A stretch of 64,000 nt of DNA from Pseudoxanthomonas japonensis. GTDB lineage: Bacteria; Pseudomonadota; Gammaproteobacteria; Xanthomonadales; Xanthomonadaceae. A program made the translations under genes and the position numbers. This document shows positions 18,548-27,932 of the stretch, piece after piece. Under the pieces are notes generated by a model. That model made no database searches and had not been told where the DNA came from. It saw only the letters and a list, made by a program, of their open reading frames with translations. The stretch spans positions 27,812 to 91,811 of the forward strand of contig NZ_PDWW01000018.1 of assembly GCF_010093445.1 (NCBI RefSeq). The letters run 5' to 3'. Each line of letters opens with the position of its first letter. Within the stretch, counting starts at the first letter, position 1.

Positions 18548-19978
18548 TCAGCGCTTGCCGCGCAGGCGGCTGTGGCGGAAGCCGTAGAGGAAGTAGATCA
18601 GGAAGCCGACCGCGGTCCACACCGCCATCAGCATCCAGTTGTGGGCGGTCATCGCCGACAGCAGCGCCAGGCAGCTCAGCACGCCCAGGGAGCAGACCAG
18701 CCACGCCATCGGGATGCGGAACGGCCGCGGCAGGTCGGGTTGCGTGCGGCGCAGGACCAGCACGCCGACGCACACCGAGGCGAAGGCGATCAGGGTGCCC
18801 ATCGAGGTCAGTTCGCCCAGCACGTCGAGCGGGAACAGCGCCGCCAGCAGGGCGATGCCGATGCCGGTGATCACCGTATTGATGTGCGGCGTGCGGTACT
18901 CCGGATGGATCTTGGTGAACACCGGCGGCAGCAGACCGTCGCGGCCCATGATCATGAAGATGCGCGGCTGGCCGATGATCATCACCAGCACCACCGACGA
19001 CAGACCGATCAGGGCGCCGATTTCCACGATCACGCGCAACCAGCCGAGCTGGGGATGCGCGGCGACCGCGGTCACCACCGGCTCCGCGGTGCCCAGCGCG
19101 GTGTAGGGCACCAGGCCGGTCATCACGGCCGCCATGCCGATGTACAGGAGGGTGCAGATCACCAGCGAAGCCAGCATGCCGATCGGCAAATCCTTCTGGG
19201 GACGATGCGACTCCTGCGCCGCCACCGAGACCGCTTCGAAGCCGATGTAGGCGAAGAACACCATCGCCGCGCCGCGCAGCACGCCGTCCCAGCCGAACTT
19301 GCCCGGCCCCTCGTTCGCGGGAATGAAGGGCTGCCAGTTGCCCGGATCGACATACTTCCAGCCGGCGACGATCACCAGCACGATCAGGCCCGTCTTGAGG
19401 ACCACCATCGCCATGTTCATGGCCGTGGATTTACGGATGCCGACGTAGCACAGCCAGGTCAGCAGCAGCACGATCGCCGCGGCGGGAAGATTGGCGATTG
19501 CACCGGTGGGGCGCAGCTGCGCGTCCAGCGGCGCGCTGACCAGCGCCTGTGGCAGATAGATGTTGAAGTGTTCTAGCAGGCTCAGGAAATACCCGGTCCA
19601 GCTGACCGCCACCGCCGAGGCGGACACGCCGTATTCCAGCACCAGCATCCAGCCGATGAACCAGGCGGCCAGTTCGCCCAGCGTGGCGTAGGTATAGGTG
19701 TAGGCGCTGCCGGACACCGGCACCATCGCCGCGAACTCGGCATAGGCCAGCGCGCAGAAGGTGCAGCACAGCGCGGCCAGCACGAACGACAGCATGATCG
19801 CCGGGCCGGCATGGTTGGCCGCGGCCTGGCCGGTAATGACGAAGATGCCACCGCCGATCACGGCGCCGATGCCCAGCGCGGTCAGGCCCCAGGGGCCGAG
19901 CGTGCGGCGCAGGCTGAGCCCTTCGGCCTCTTCATGGGCGGCGTGGGGATGTTTGGTGGACAGGAGCTGTCGGAGCAT
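18548..19978 (-). CDS. APC-family amino acid permease (paralogue 1)
   Basis: A 476-residue inner-membrane transporter with about 12 hydrophobic helices. The first helix region (GIGAVIGGGIFVITGQAAAN) has the glycine-rich substrate-binding motif of the APC superfamily, most like cationic amino acid transporters. It shares long identical stretches such as NHAGPAIMLSFV and FIPANEGPGKFG with its neighbour, so the two are tandem paralogues. I prefer ATG 19978 (MLRQLLSTKHPH) over ATG 20014, because the latter sits directly at a terminator hairpin. Confidence 0.9.
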   Translation of the reverse strand: MLRQLLSTKHPHAAHEEAEGLSLRRTLGPWGLTALGIGAVIGGGIFVITGQAAANHAGPAIMLSFVLAALCCTFCALAYAEFAAMVPVSGSAYTYTYATLGELAAWFIGWMLVLEYGVSASAVAVSWTGYFLSLLEHFNIYLPQALVSAPLDAQLRPTGAIANLPAAAIVLLLTWLCYVGIRKSTAMNMAMVVLKTGLIVLVIVAGWKYVDPGNWQPFIPANEGPGKFGWDGVLRGAAMVFFAYIGFEAVSVAAQESHRPQKDLPIGMLASLVICTLLYIGMAAVMTGLVPYTALGTAEPVVTAVAAHPQLGWLRVIVEIGALIGLSSVVLVMIIGQPRIFMIMGRDGLLPPVFTKIHPEYRTPHINTVITGIGIALLAALFPLDVLGELTSMGTLIAFASVCVGVLVLRRTQPDLPRPFRIPMAWLVCSLGVLSCLALLSAMTAHNWMLMAVWTAVGFLIYFLYGFRHSRLRGKR

Positions 19979-20015
19979 CGTGCGTGGTCTCGGAGCGGTG
20001 TCGAGGTATGCCATC

Positions 20016-20046
20016 AAAAAAGGCCGGCGGTACGGCCGCCGGCCTT
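20016..20046 (-). terminator. Terminator between the two permease genes
   Basis: AAGGCCGGCGG and CCGCCGGCCTT pair around a 5-base loop. On the minus strand the stem is followed by a run of six T (20016-20021). It follows the upstream permease stop, so the downstream copy probably has its own promoter or depends on read-through. Confidence 0.8.
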
Positions 20047-20054
20047 CCGGTGGA

Positions 20055-21527
20055 TCAGGTCGGCTGCCTGAGTTTGCTGTTCCAGAAGCCGTAGGTGAAG
20101 TAGACCACCAGGCCGAGGATCGTCCAGCCCACGAAGATCTTCCAGTGCTCGACGAAGGGCTGCCAGAACAGGTAGAGGCACGCGACCACGCCCAGCGGAC
20201 AGATCACGATGGCCATCGGCACCTTGAACGGGCGCGGCATCTCGGGGCGCGTGTAGCGCAGGATCAGCACGCCGGCGCACACGGTGGCGAACGCGAGCAG
20301 GGTGCCCATCGACACCAGTTCGCCCAGCACGTTGAGCGGCATCAGGCCGGCCAGCGCGGCGGCCAGCACGCCGACGATGATGGTGCCGACGTAGGGCGTG
20401 CGGTACTTGGGGTGCACCCGGCCGAAGAACTTCGGCATCAGGCCGTCCTTCGCCATGCTGTAGAAGATGCGTGGCTGGGCCATCAGCATCACCAGGATGA
20501 CCGAGGAGAGGCCGGCGATCGCGCCGATCTCCACCGCCGTCTTCAGCCAGGCCAGGTTCGGGTAGGGCTCCAGCGCGGTGGCGACCGGCTTTGCGGTCCC
20601 CAGCAGCGTGTAGTTGGTCATGCCGGTCAGCACGGCGCACACGATGATGTAGATGACGGTGCAGATGGCCAGCGAACCGAGGATGCCGACCGGCATGTCG
20701 CGCTGCGGATTCTTGGCTTCGCCGGCCGCCGTGGAGACCGCGTCGAAGCCGATGTAGGCGAAGAACACGATGGCGGCCGCGCGGGTCACGCCTTCGAACC
20801 CGAACTTGCCCGGGCCTTCGTTGGCCGGGATGAACGGCGTCCAGTTGGCCGGGTCGATGTACGTGGCGCCGATGCCGATGAACAACACGATCACCGTGAC
20901 CTTGATCGCCACCACGATGGCGTTGACGAAGGCCGACTGGGTGATGCCCACGTAGCACAGGCCGCTGATGGCGGCGACGATGGCGATGGCCGGCAGGTTG
21001 AGGATCGACCCCGTTGCGATGAAAGTGTGGCCGTCCCAGTTGATCGGCGCCTGCGCCAGTTCGGTCGGGAAGGGCAGGTGCAGCGTGGTGGTCAGGAAGC
21101 TGATCAGATAGCCGGACCAGCCCACGGCCACGGTGGCCGAGGCGAACAGGTATTCCAGCACCAGGCACCAGCCGATGAACCAGGCCACGAACTCGCCCAG
21201 GGTGGCGTAGGAATAGGAGTAGGCACTGCCGGAGACCGGCATCAGCGCGGAAAACTCGGCATAGCACAGGCCGGCCAGGGCACAGGCGAAGCCGGCCATG
21301 ACGAAGCTCAGCATGATCGCGGGGCCGGCGTGGTTGGCCGCTGCCTGGCCGGTCAGCACGAAGATGCCCGCGCCGATCACCGCGCCCACGCCCAGCAGCA
21401 CCAGGTGCTTGGCGGTCAGCGTCCGTTTCAGGGTGGCTTCGCCGTCCAGGCTGCCTTCGAAGGGTTCACCGGCATCGACGTGGCCTGCCGGCGCGACCGG
21501 CTTGACCCTGAACAGAGCTTTGAGCAT
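20055..21527 (-). CDS. APC-family amino acid permease (paralogue 2)
   Basis: A 490-residue, 12-helix permease closely related to the adjacent gene at 18548. The helix 1 motif is GVGAVIGAGIFVLTGQAAAN. The start at ATG 21527 (MLKALFRVKPVAP) follows an AAGGGGA ribosome site; the frame stays open to 21644 but that stretch has no similarity. The substrate is probably an amino acid, unspecified. It is divergent from the Nudix gene. Confidence 0.9.
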   Translation of the reverse strand: MLKALFRVKPVAPAGHVDAGEPFEGSLDGEATLKRTLTAKHLVLLGVGAVIGAGIFVLTGQAAANHAGPAIMLSFVMAGFACALAGLCYAEFSALMPVSGSAYSYSYATLGEFVAWFIGWCLVLEYLFASATVAVGWSGYLISFLTTTLHLPFPTELAQAPINWDGHTFIATGSILNLPAIAIVAAISGLCYVGITQSAFVNAIVVAIKVTVIVLFIGIGATYIDPANWTPFIPANEGPGKFGFEGVTRAAAIVFFAYIGFDAVSTAAGEAKNPQRDMPVGILGSLAICTVIYIIVCAVLTGMTNYTLLGTAKPVATALEPYPNLAWLKTAVEIGAIAGLSSVILVMLMAQPRIFYSMAKDGLMPKFFGRVHPKYRTPYVGTIIVGVLAAALAGLMPLNVLGELVSMGTLLAFATVCAGVLILRYTRPEMPRPFKVPMAIVICPLGVVACLYLFWQPFVEHWKIFVGWTILGLVVYFTYGFWNSKLRQPT

Positions 21528-21712
21528 TCGCAGCGTCCCCTTGAAAGACTGGATGCCGACGAAGAACTCCGCCGGGCGGTGGCAACGGTCATGGAGGCGG
21601 CCCCCATGGAAGGCCGTACCTTGCCAAAGCGGGCGGGGGATCACAAGCGCGGGTGCAGCATGACCGGCGATAATCGCGGCCCATCGCCCGCCTTCGAAGA
21701 GAAAACCACGCC

Positions 21713-22261
21713 GTGTCAGTCGCTCATGCCGTCCTCCGCGAACAGTTGGCCACCTACGGACGACGCTGGCCTGCCGAAACCGGGGTGGTGGGCCAGTTCC
21801 TCGCCCTGCTCGACGAGCCTGCCGATCCCTTCGTCCGGGAGCGGCTGGAAGGCCACCTGACCGGCGGCGCGTGGCTGGTGAGTGCGGATGGACGCCGTAC
21901 CCTGCTGACCCACCACCGAAAACTGGGGCGCTGGCTGCAACTGGGCGGCCATGCGGACGGCGACAGCGACATGGCGCGCGTCGCGCTGAAGGAAGCGGAA
22001 GAGGAGTCGGGCCTGTCGGACCTGTCCGTGGAGGGCGACATCTTCGACCTCGACCGCCACTGGATACCCGAGCGCAAAGGCGTGCCCGGCCACTGGCACT
22101 ACGACGTGCGCTACGTGGTTCGCGCCAACGGCAGTGAGGACTATGTGGTCAGCGAGGAATCGCTGGACCTGGCCTGGCGCGAGATCGGACCGATCGCGGA
22201 CGAGCCGGACGAATCCCTCAGCCGCATGGCGCGCAAGTGGCTGGCACGGAGTACCGCGTAG
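21713..22261 (+). CDS. Nudix hydrolase
   Basis: A 182-residue Nudix pyrophosphohydrolase. The Nudix box runs from GGHADGDSD to KEAEEESGL: the metal-binding REUxEE core is present with Lys for the first Arg, while the box's first Glu is replaced by Ser. The N-terminal part (about 60 residues) is an extra helical segment. It starts at GTG 21713. The substrate (nucleoside diphosphate derivative) cannot be told from sequence. Confidence 0.85.
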   Translation: MSVAHAVLREQLATYGRRWPAETGVVGQFLALLDEPADPFVRERLEGHLTGGAWLVSADGRRTLLTHHRKLGRWLQLGGHADGDSDMARVALKEAEEESGLSDLSVEGDIFDLDRHWIPERKGVPGHWHYDVRYVVRANGSEDYVVSEESLDLAWREIGPIADEPDESLSRMARKWLARSTA

Positions 22262-22279
22262 GGTGGGCCTTGGCCCACC
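22262..22279. repeat. Short REP-like hairpin (GGTGGGCC arms)
   Basis: GGTGGGCC and GGCCCACC flank TT, directly after the Nudix stop codon and preceded by GTAG. The same arms recur at 51461-51478. It lies between the convergent Nudix and serA genes. Confidence 0.65.
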
Positions 22280-22291
22280 GTCCTGGACGCA

Positions 22292-23533
22292 TCAATAGAG
22301 CACGCGCACCCGCAGCGTGCCGTCGATCGCCGCCATCGCATCGCGCAGGCTGGCGGTCTGTTCCTCGTCCGCGGTCACGTCGATGACCACGTAGCCGACC
22401 TTCGGGTCGGTGCGCAGGAACTGGCCGTCGATGTTGATACCACGGTCGCGGAAGATGTCGTTGATCTGCGACAGCACGCCCGGCACGTTGCGGTGGATGT
22501 GCAGGATGCGGCGGCTGCCCTCGTGGCCGGGCAGGGTCACCTCGGGGAAGTTCACCGACGACAGCGTGCTGCCGTTGTCGCTGTAGCGCACCAGCTTGGC
22601 CGCCACTTCGATGCCGATGTTGTCCTGCGCCTCCAGCGTGCTGCCGCCGACGTGCGGGGTGAGGATGACGTTGTCGAGGCCGCGCAGCGGCGACTCGAAC
22701 AGCTCCGCATTGCCCTTGGGCTCCAGCGGGAACACGTCCACCGCCGCGCCGCCGAGCTTGCCGGCCTTCAGTGCGTCGGCCAGCGCGTCGATGTCGACCA
22801 CGGTGCCACGCGACGCGTTGATCAGGTGCGCGCCGGGCTTCATCCGGGCGATCTGTGCCGCGCCGAACATGTCCTTGGTGGCCGCCGTCTCCGGCACATG
22901 CAGCGTCACCACGTCGCTCTGCGCCAGCAGGTCGTCCAGGCTCACGGCCGAACGCGCATTGCCGAGCGACAGCTTGGTCTCGATGTCGTGGAAGAGCACG
23001 TGCATGCCCAGCGCTTCGGCCAGCACGCCGACCTGGGTGCCGATGTGGCCGTAGCCGATGATGCCCAGCGTCTTGCCGCGCACTTCGTGGCTGCCCGCGG
23101 CCGACTTGCTCCAGCCGCCGCGGTGGCATTCGGCGTTCTTCTGCGGAATACCGCGCATCAGCAGGATGGCTTGCGCGATGACCAGTTCGGCCACGCTGCG
23201 CGTGTTGGAGTAGGGCGCATTGAAGACCGGGATGCCGGCCAGTTCCGCCGCGTCCAGGTCCACCTGGTTGGTGCCGATGCAGAAGCAGCCCACCGCGATC
23301 AGGCGGCGCGCCTGCGCCAGCACATCCTCGCTCAGGTGGGTGCGCGAGCGGATGCCGACGATGTGCGCCTCGGCGATGCGGCGCTTCAACTCGTCTTCCG
23401 GCAGCGACTTCTCGTGGAACTCGATCTGCGAATAGCCGGCCGCGCGGAACGTCTCGACGGCCGTCTGACTGACCCCCTCCAGCAACAGCACGCGGATGTC
23501 CTGCTTCGGGTACGAGGTCTTCTTGATCGACAT
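22292..23533 (-). CDS. serA: D-3-phosphoglycerate dehydrogenase
   Basis: SerA oxidises 3-phosphoglycerate to phosphohydroxypyruvate, the first step of serine synthesis. At 413 residues it is the E. coli-like form with substrate-binding, Rossmann (TLGIIGYGHIGTQVG) and C-terminal ACT domains (LHIHRNVPGVLSQIND onward). Catalytic elements NASRGTVVD, a Glu following it, and TPHVGGSTLEAQ are present. The ACT domain suggests serine feedback. I place the start at ATG 23533 (MSIKKTSYPK); the open frame upstream is coincidental. Confidence 0.96.
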   Translation of the reverse strand: MSIKKTSYPKQDIRVLLLEGVSQTAVETFRAAGYSQIEFHEKSLPEDELKRRIAEAHIVGIRSRTHLSEDVLAQARRLIAVGCFCIGTNQVDLDAAELAGIPVFNAPYSNTRSVAELVIAQAILLMRGIPQKNAECHRGGWSKSAAGSHEVRGKTLGIIGYGHIGTQVGVLAEALGMHVLFHDIETKLSLGNARSAVSLDDLLAQSDVVTLHVPETAATKDMFGAAQIARMKPGAHLINASRGTVVDIDALADALKAGKLGGAAVDVFPLEPKGNAELFESPLRGLDNVILTPHVGGSTLEAQDNIGIEVAAKLVRYSDNGSTLSSVNFPEVTLPGHEGSRRILHIHRNVPGVLSQINDIFRDRGINIDGQFLRTDPKVGYVVIDVTADEEQTASLRDAMAAIDGTLRVRVLY

Positions 23534-23725
23534 TGCCGGAAAGGTCGCAGCGGAGGGGAAAGGGTCGTCACTATGCCAGATGGGAGACATCGATGGTGCG
23601 GCGCGCCATGGAAAGCTCGGTTGCTGTTTTCCGGCTTGGTTGCCCCTGAAACCAAGGCGCGTTTCGGCTGGACGCCATCGGGCTTCGCTGGCACGCTGGG
23701 CGCCCCCGAAAGTCCTGCCCCCGCA

Positions 23726-25114
23726 ATGAGCGATCCACGCCTGGAAGCCCTGCAGCACGCCGTCCCGGCGCTGCGCCTGAAGACCGATCCTGCCGATCTG
23801 GAACACTACGGTCGCGACTGGACCCGTCGCTGGGCGCCATCGCCGCTCGCCATCGCGTTGCCGGCGACGGTCGATGAGGTGCAGGCGGTCGTGCGCTGGG
23901 CGAACGAGCATCGCGTGGCGGTCGTGCCGTCGGGCGGACGCACCGGCCTGTCCGGCGGCGCGGTGGCGGCGAACGGCGAACTGGTGCTGAGCCTGGAGCG
24001 CATGAACCAGGCGCTCGATTTCAATGCGGTGGACCGCACGCTGACCGTGCAGGCCGGCATGCCGCTGGAGGCCGTGCACAACGCCGCGCGCGACCACGGC
24101 CTGGTGTATCCGGTGGACTTCGCCGCGCGCGGGTCCTGCGCGATCGGCGGCAACATCGCCACCAATGCCGGCGGCATCCGCGTGATCCGCTACGGCAATA
24201 CGCGCGAATGGATTGCCGGATTGAAGGTCGTCACCGGTGCTGGTGACGTGCTGGAGCTCAACAAGGCGCTGATCAAGAATTCCAGCGGCTACGACCTGCG
24301 CCATCTGTTCATCGGGTCCGAAGGCACGCTCGGCATCGTGGTGGAGGCCACCGTCCGGTTGACCGATCCGCCGCCGCCGACCAACGTCATGTTGCTGGCG
24401 CTACCGTCGTTCGAGGTACTGATGCAGGTCTTCGCCGCGTTCCGCGAACGTCTGCAACTGGAGGCGTTCGAGTTCTTCACCGACCGCGCGCTCGAGCACG
24501 TGCTGGCGCACGGCGCGCAGAAGCCGTTCGACGAGGTGCACCCGTACTACGTGGTCACCGAGTTCGCGATCGGCGATGAGGCCAGGGAAGCCGCGGCAAT
24601 GGCGGCCTTCGAGGCCTGCATGGAGCAGGGCTGGGTCAGCGACGGCGTGATCAGCCAGTCCGATGCCCAGGCCGCCCAGCTGTGGCGCCTGCGCGAGGGC
24701 ATCACCGAGGCGCTGGCGCGTTATGTGCCGTACAAGAACGACGTGTCGGTGCGCATCTCGGCCATGCCGGCGTTCCTGGCCGAGACGCAGGCGCTGCTCG
24801 GCGAGGCCTATCCGCAGTTCGAGGTGGTGTGGTTCGGCCATATTGGCGACGGCAACCTGCACATCAACGTGCTGAAGCCGGACGGCATGGAGAATGCGGA
24901 CTTCGTCACCCAGTGCGAGCAGGTCACCAAGCTGTTGGCGGCGTCGCTGAAGCGCCACCACGGCAGCATCTCGGCCGAGCACGGCATCGGGCTGGTCAAG
25001 AAGGGTTATCTGGAAAGCACGCGCAGCGCTGGGGAAATCGCGGTGATGCGCGGCATCAAGCAGGTGCTGGACCCGAACGGACTGATGAATCCGGGCAAGC
25101 TGTTCGACACCTGA
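23726..25114 (+). CDS. FAD-linked oxidoreductase, probable D-2-hydroxyglutarate dehydrogenase
   Basis: A 462-residue flavoprotein of the GlcD/D-lactate dehydrogenase/D2HGDH family. The FAD-binding half contains PSGGRTGLSGGAV and GNIATNAGGIRVIRYGN; the C-terminal half ends with WFGHIGDGNLHINV and the ISAEHGIGLVKK segment, typical of metal-assisted hydroxyacid oxidation. It is divergent from serA with a 192-bp gap. SerA side activity makes D-2-hydroxyglutarate, and D2HGDH is known to be coupled to SerA in Pseudomonas, so this substrate is the best guess; D-lactate or glycolate remain possible. Confidence 0.82.
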   Translation: MSDPRLEALQHAVPALRLKTDPADLEHYGRDWTRRWAPSPLAIALPATVDEVQAVVRWANEHRVAVVPSGGRTGLSGGAVAANGELVLSLERMNQALDFNAVDRTLTVQAGMPLEAVHNAARDHGLVYPVDFAARGSCAIGGNIATNAGGIRVIRYGNTREWIAGLKVVTGAGDVLELNKALIKNSSGYDLRHLFIGSEGTLGIVVEATVRLTDPPPPTNVMLLALPSFEVLMQVFAAFRERLQLEAFEFFTDRALEHVLAHGAQKPFDEVHPYYVVTEFAIGDEAREAAAMAAFEACMEQGWVSDGVISQSDAQAAQLWRLREGITEALARYVPYKNDVSVRISAMPAFLAETQALLGEAYPQFEVVWFGHIGDGNLHINVLKPDGMENADFVTQCEQVTKLLAASLKRHHGSISAEHGIGLVKKGYLESTRSAGEIAVMRGIKQVLDPNGLMNPGKLFDT

Positions 25115-25196
25115 CGATACCGCCGGATTCAGCCTCGGAGCGTCGATTGCAGGTAGTCTTTGCGCACCGCGCCAGCCACGGCGTTCCCCCGTTTGG

Positions 25197-25502
25197 ATGT
25201 CCATGTCCCGATTGATCCTGGCCGGCGTGTTGCTGGCGTTCTCCGTGCCGGCGTTCGCCGGCAGCTTCGCCGGCTCGTCCGCCGGCGCGTCTTCGGCCGG
25301 TTCCTCTGCCTCGTCCGACAGTTCGTCCGGCGACGACAAGATCGTCGTGCAGGCGCGCGAAGATGCGGCCAGCTTCGTCGCCAGCGACGGCCGTATCCGC
25401 GGTGCGCAGCTGGAAGCCGCATTGCGCCACCTGCGCGAGAAGGACGAAGCCGCACGCAAGGCCAGCGACATGCAGCTGGCGCAGGCTATCCTGGCCCGCT
25501 GA
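25197..25502 (+). CDS. Secreted DUF2388-family protein
   Basis: A 101-residue protein with a signal peptide ending near PAFA-GSFAGSS. A Ser/Gly/Ala-rich stretch follows, then the conserved part DDKIVVQAREDAASFVASDG with RGAQLEAALRHLRE. This matches DUF2388, a small periplasmic family known from Pseudomonas; function unknown. An in-frame second ATG lies six bases in. Its TGA overlaps the start of the DUF4105 gene (TGATG), so the two are translated together. Confidence 0.75.
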   Translation: MSMSRLILAGVLLAFSVPAFAGSFAGSSAGASSAGSSASSDSSSGDDKIVVQAREDAASFVASDGRIRGAQLEAALRHLREKDEAARKASDMQLAQAILAR

Positions 25503-27325
25503 TGCACGCGCGTCGGCCCCGGGGCCGGCGCATCGCCGCGCTCCTGCTGTGGGCGTGGCTCGGCCCGGCCGCCACGGCGGCCGCGCTCGACATCGACGCC
25601 ACGAACCTCGCACCTGACGATGTTGCCGCGACGCAGGCGCTCGTCGATGACGTACTGCCACGTCTGCCCGAGGCGTGGCGCGATGGCCTGCCGTCCAACC
25701 TGGTTCTGCAATGGCGCGACGATCTGCCACCGCATGTCGCGGGGCGACGCAGCGGCCATCGCATTCTGCTTCCGCGCCGCCTGTTGCAGGGATGGGAGGC
25801 GCGCGACGCCGTGCCGCCTGACGATGCTTCGTTGCGCGAGGTGCGCGCGGCGCTGGTGCACGAACTGGCGCACAGCTACGACCGCGCCCAGGGCAACGTG
25901 CTGTCCGGCGATCCGCGCCTGCGCGATCTGGCGGGATGGCAACGCAGCGTGTTGCCGCTCGCCGGTCGTCGTTCGCGCAACGATTTCGTCGCGCGGATGC
26001 CGGATCCCTATGAACTCGAGCGTCCGTCCGAATTCGTGGCGGTGAACCTCGAGCACTTCGTGCTCGATCCGACGTATAGCTGCCGGCGTCCGGCACTGCA
26101 TCGCCATCTCGCGACTCACTTCAACCTGTCGGCCGGAGCGGAGGCGTGCGCGCCCGGGTTGCCGTTCCTTGACGTCGATGCCGAAGCGGGCGATGCCTCG
26201 TTGCTGGCGCTGGATCCCTCGCGCGTCTATGCCGTCGACTACCTGCTGGCCGAGGGCAACACCCAGGCGATGAGCCGCTGGGGCCACAGCATGCTGCGGC
26301 TCGTGATCTGCGCGCCCGGGCGTGCGCCGGGGCCCGATTGCCGCTTCGACCTGGCCCACCATCGCGTGCTGTCGTTCCGCGCCTTCGTCGGCGACGTGCA
26401 GATCTCGGGCTGGCGCGGACTGACCGGTTCGTATCCGTCGCGCCTGTTCCTGCTGCCACTGGATCAGGTGATCGAGGAGTACACCCGGGTCGAGCTGCGC
26501 GGCCTGCAATCGATTCCGTTGCGGCTCCAGTCGCAGGACATTGCGTCGTTGCTGGAGCGGGCCGGCCAGTTGCACTGGAGCTACGACGGACGTTACTACT
26601 TCATCAGCAACAACTGCGCGGTCGAGACCTGGAAGTTGCTGCACGAGGGCGTACCGAGGTTGTCCGGCGAGTCGTTCGCCAGCATCACACCGACTGGCCT
26701 GCTGAAGAAGCTGGCGCGGCGCGGCATCGCGGATACCGGCGTGCTGGACGACACGGAAGAAGCGCGCCGGCTCGGCTACTACTTCGAACCGATGAGCGCA
26801 CGTTACGAATCCTTGTTCGCCGTCGCGCGCGAGTCGCTGGCGCTGCCGCAGCAGGATGTGCAGGCCTGGTTGACGCTGTCGCCGACCGAACGGGCCGCGT
26901 GGTTGCCGCACGCGGATCTGCGCGCCAGTGCGGCGCTGCTGGTACTGGAGACCGCCGCGCAGCGTCGCCAGCAATTGCTGCTGCGCGACGAGCTGAAGCG
27001 ACGTTACTTCGGCCGCGATGCGCCGGCCGACATCGCGCACGCACTGCAGGCCTTGCGCACGTGGCTGGGCGATACGGGTTTCGTCAGCCGCCCGTCGGAA
27101 CTTGTGCCGGAGGGCTACGGATTGCCGCAGGCGGAGGAGCGTGAACGCATCGCGGACGAAGCCCGCGTGCGCGTGGCCCGCCTGCGCGAGCAGGACGGGG
27201 TGCTGCGGGAAGAACTGGAGCGCTGGCTGCCCGCCGACCAGCGCGAGGTGCTGCAAGGCATCGAGGCGAACCTGGAGACGATCGTTGCGCGCCTGCGCGC
27301 ACTGGATGCGGCAGGCGCGTCGTAA
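25502..27325 (+). CDS. Exported DUF4105-family protein with HELAH motif
   Basis: A 607-residue protein with a signal peptide (LLLWAWLGPAATAAA). Residues ~110-130 contain LVHELAHSYD, an HExxH zinc-metallopeptidase-type motif, followed by a distant Glu-rich segment (RPSEFVAVNLEHFV) that could supply a third ligand. The central DUF4105 domain shows SRWGHSMLRLV and FISNNCAVETWKLL, conserved His, Asn and Cys positions of that family. The C-terminus is helical and charged. No function is established; envelope proteolysis or peptide cleavage is a guess. It is coupled to the DUF2388 gene. Confidence 0.75.
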   Translation: MHARRPRGRRIAALLLWAWLGPAATAAALDIDATNLAPDDVAATQALVDDVLPRLPEAWRDGLPSNLVLQWRDDLPPHVAGRRSGHRILLPRRLLQGWEARDAVPPDDASLREVRAALVHELAHSYDRAQGNVLSGDPRLRDLAGWQRSVLPLAGRRSRNDFVARMPDPYELERPSEFVAVNLEHFVLDPTYSCRRPALHRHLATHFNLSAGAEACAPGLPFLDVDAEAGDASLLALDPSRVYAVDYLLAEGNTQAMSRWGHSMLRLVICAPGRAPGPDCRFDLAHHRVLSFRAFVGDVQISGWRGLTGSYPSRLFLLPLDQVIEEYTRVELRGLQSIPLRLQSQDIASLLERAGQLHWSYDGRYYFISNNCAVETWKLLHEGVPRLSGESFASITPTGLLKKLARRGIADTGVLDDTEEARRLGYYFEPMSARYESLFAVARESLALPQQDVQAWLTLSPTERAAWLPHADLRASAALLVLETAAQRRQQLLLRDELKRRYFGRDAPADIAHALQALRTWLGDTGFVSRPSELVPEGYGLPQAEERERIADEARVRVARLREQDGVLREELERWLPADQREVLQGIEANLETIVARLRALDAAGAS

Positions 27326-27333
27326 CCGCGGAC

Positions 27334-27900
27334 TCAGTCGGCGCGGCCGCCGAACTCGCCCGTGGTCGTGTTCACCAGGATGCGCTCACCGTTGGTGATG
27401 TACTCCGGCACCATGATCTCGATGCCGGTGCTGAGCCTGGCCGGCTTCGGGCGCTTGGTGGCGGTGCCGCCCTTCAGTTCCGGCGGCGTTTCCACCACTT
27501 CCAGCGTCACGTGCTGCGGCAGCTGCAGTGCGACCGGCAGTTCGTCGATCACCTGCACGTAGCAGCCGCTCAGGCCATCGGTGATGTAGCCGGCATCGTC
27601 GCCGATGACGTTGGCGTCCAGCGTGTAGGGCGTGTAGTCCTCGTCGTCGAGGAACACGAACGCATCGCCGTCCTTGTAGGAATACGTCGCCTGGCGGCGC
27701 AGCAGTTCCACCTCGCTCAGGTTGTCGTCGGCGTCGAAGCTGGCATCCAGCTTGTTGCCGCCCGGCACGCTGTACATGATGAAACGGAAGCGCACGTTGC
27801 CGCCGCGACCCTGCGGCGAGCTGCGCTCGATGTCGCGGATCTGGTACACGCCGCCGTTGTGTTCGACGACGTTGCCCTTCTTGATGTCGAAAGCTTTCAT
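27334..27900 (-). CDS. yeiP: Elongation factor P-like protein YeiP (EfpL)
   Basis: A 188-residue EF-P paralogue that helps ribosomes past difficult peptide sequences. It starts [16 protein letters not shown] and has a tip loop [11 protein letters not shown] with Arg near position 32 in place of the modified Lys of true EF-P. The domain 2/3 signature [16 protein letters not shown] and the C-terminal [19 protein letters not shown] are typical. The ending GRAD also matches E. coli YeiP. It sits nine bases from the convergent DUF4105 stop. Confidence 0.93.
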   Translation of the reverse strand: MKAFDIKKGNVVEHNGGVYQIRDIERSSPQGRGGNVRFRFIMYSVPGGNKLDASFDADDNLSEVELLRRQATYSYKDGDAFVFLDDEDYTPYTLDANVIGDDAGYITDGLSGCYVQVIDELPVALQLPQHVTLEVVETPPELKGGTATKRPKPARLSTGIEIMVPEYITNGERILVNTTTGEFGGRAD

Positions 27901-27932
27901 GGAGATGACCGTGAGTAAGGTAAGAACAGGGG

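Noticed and set aside
20014..20016. ATG at 20014 as the start of the first permease
   Set aside because: It directly follows a terminator hairpin with no ribosome site; ATG 19978 is preferred.
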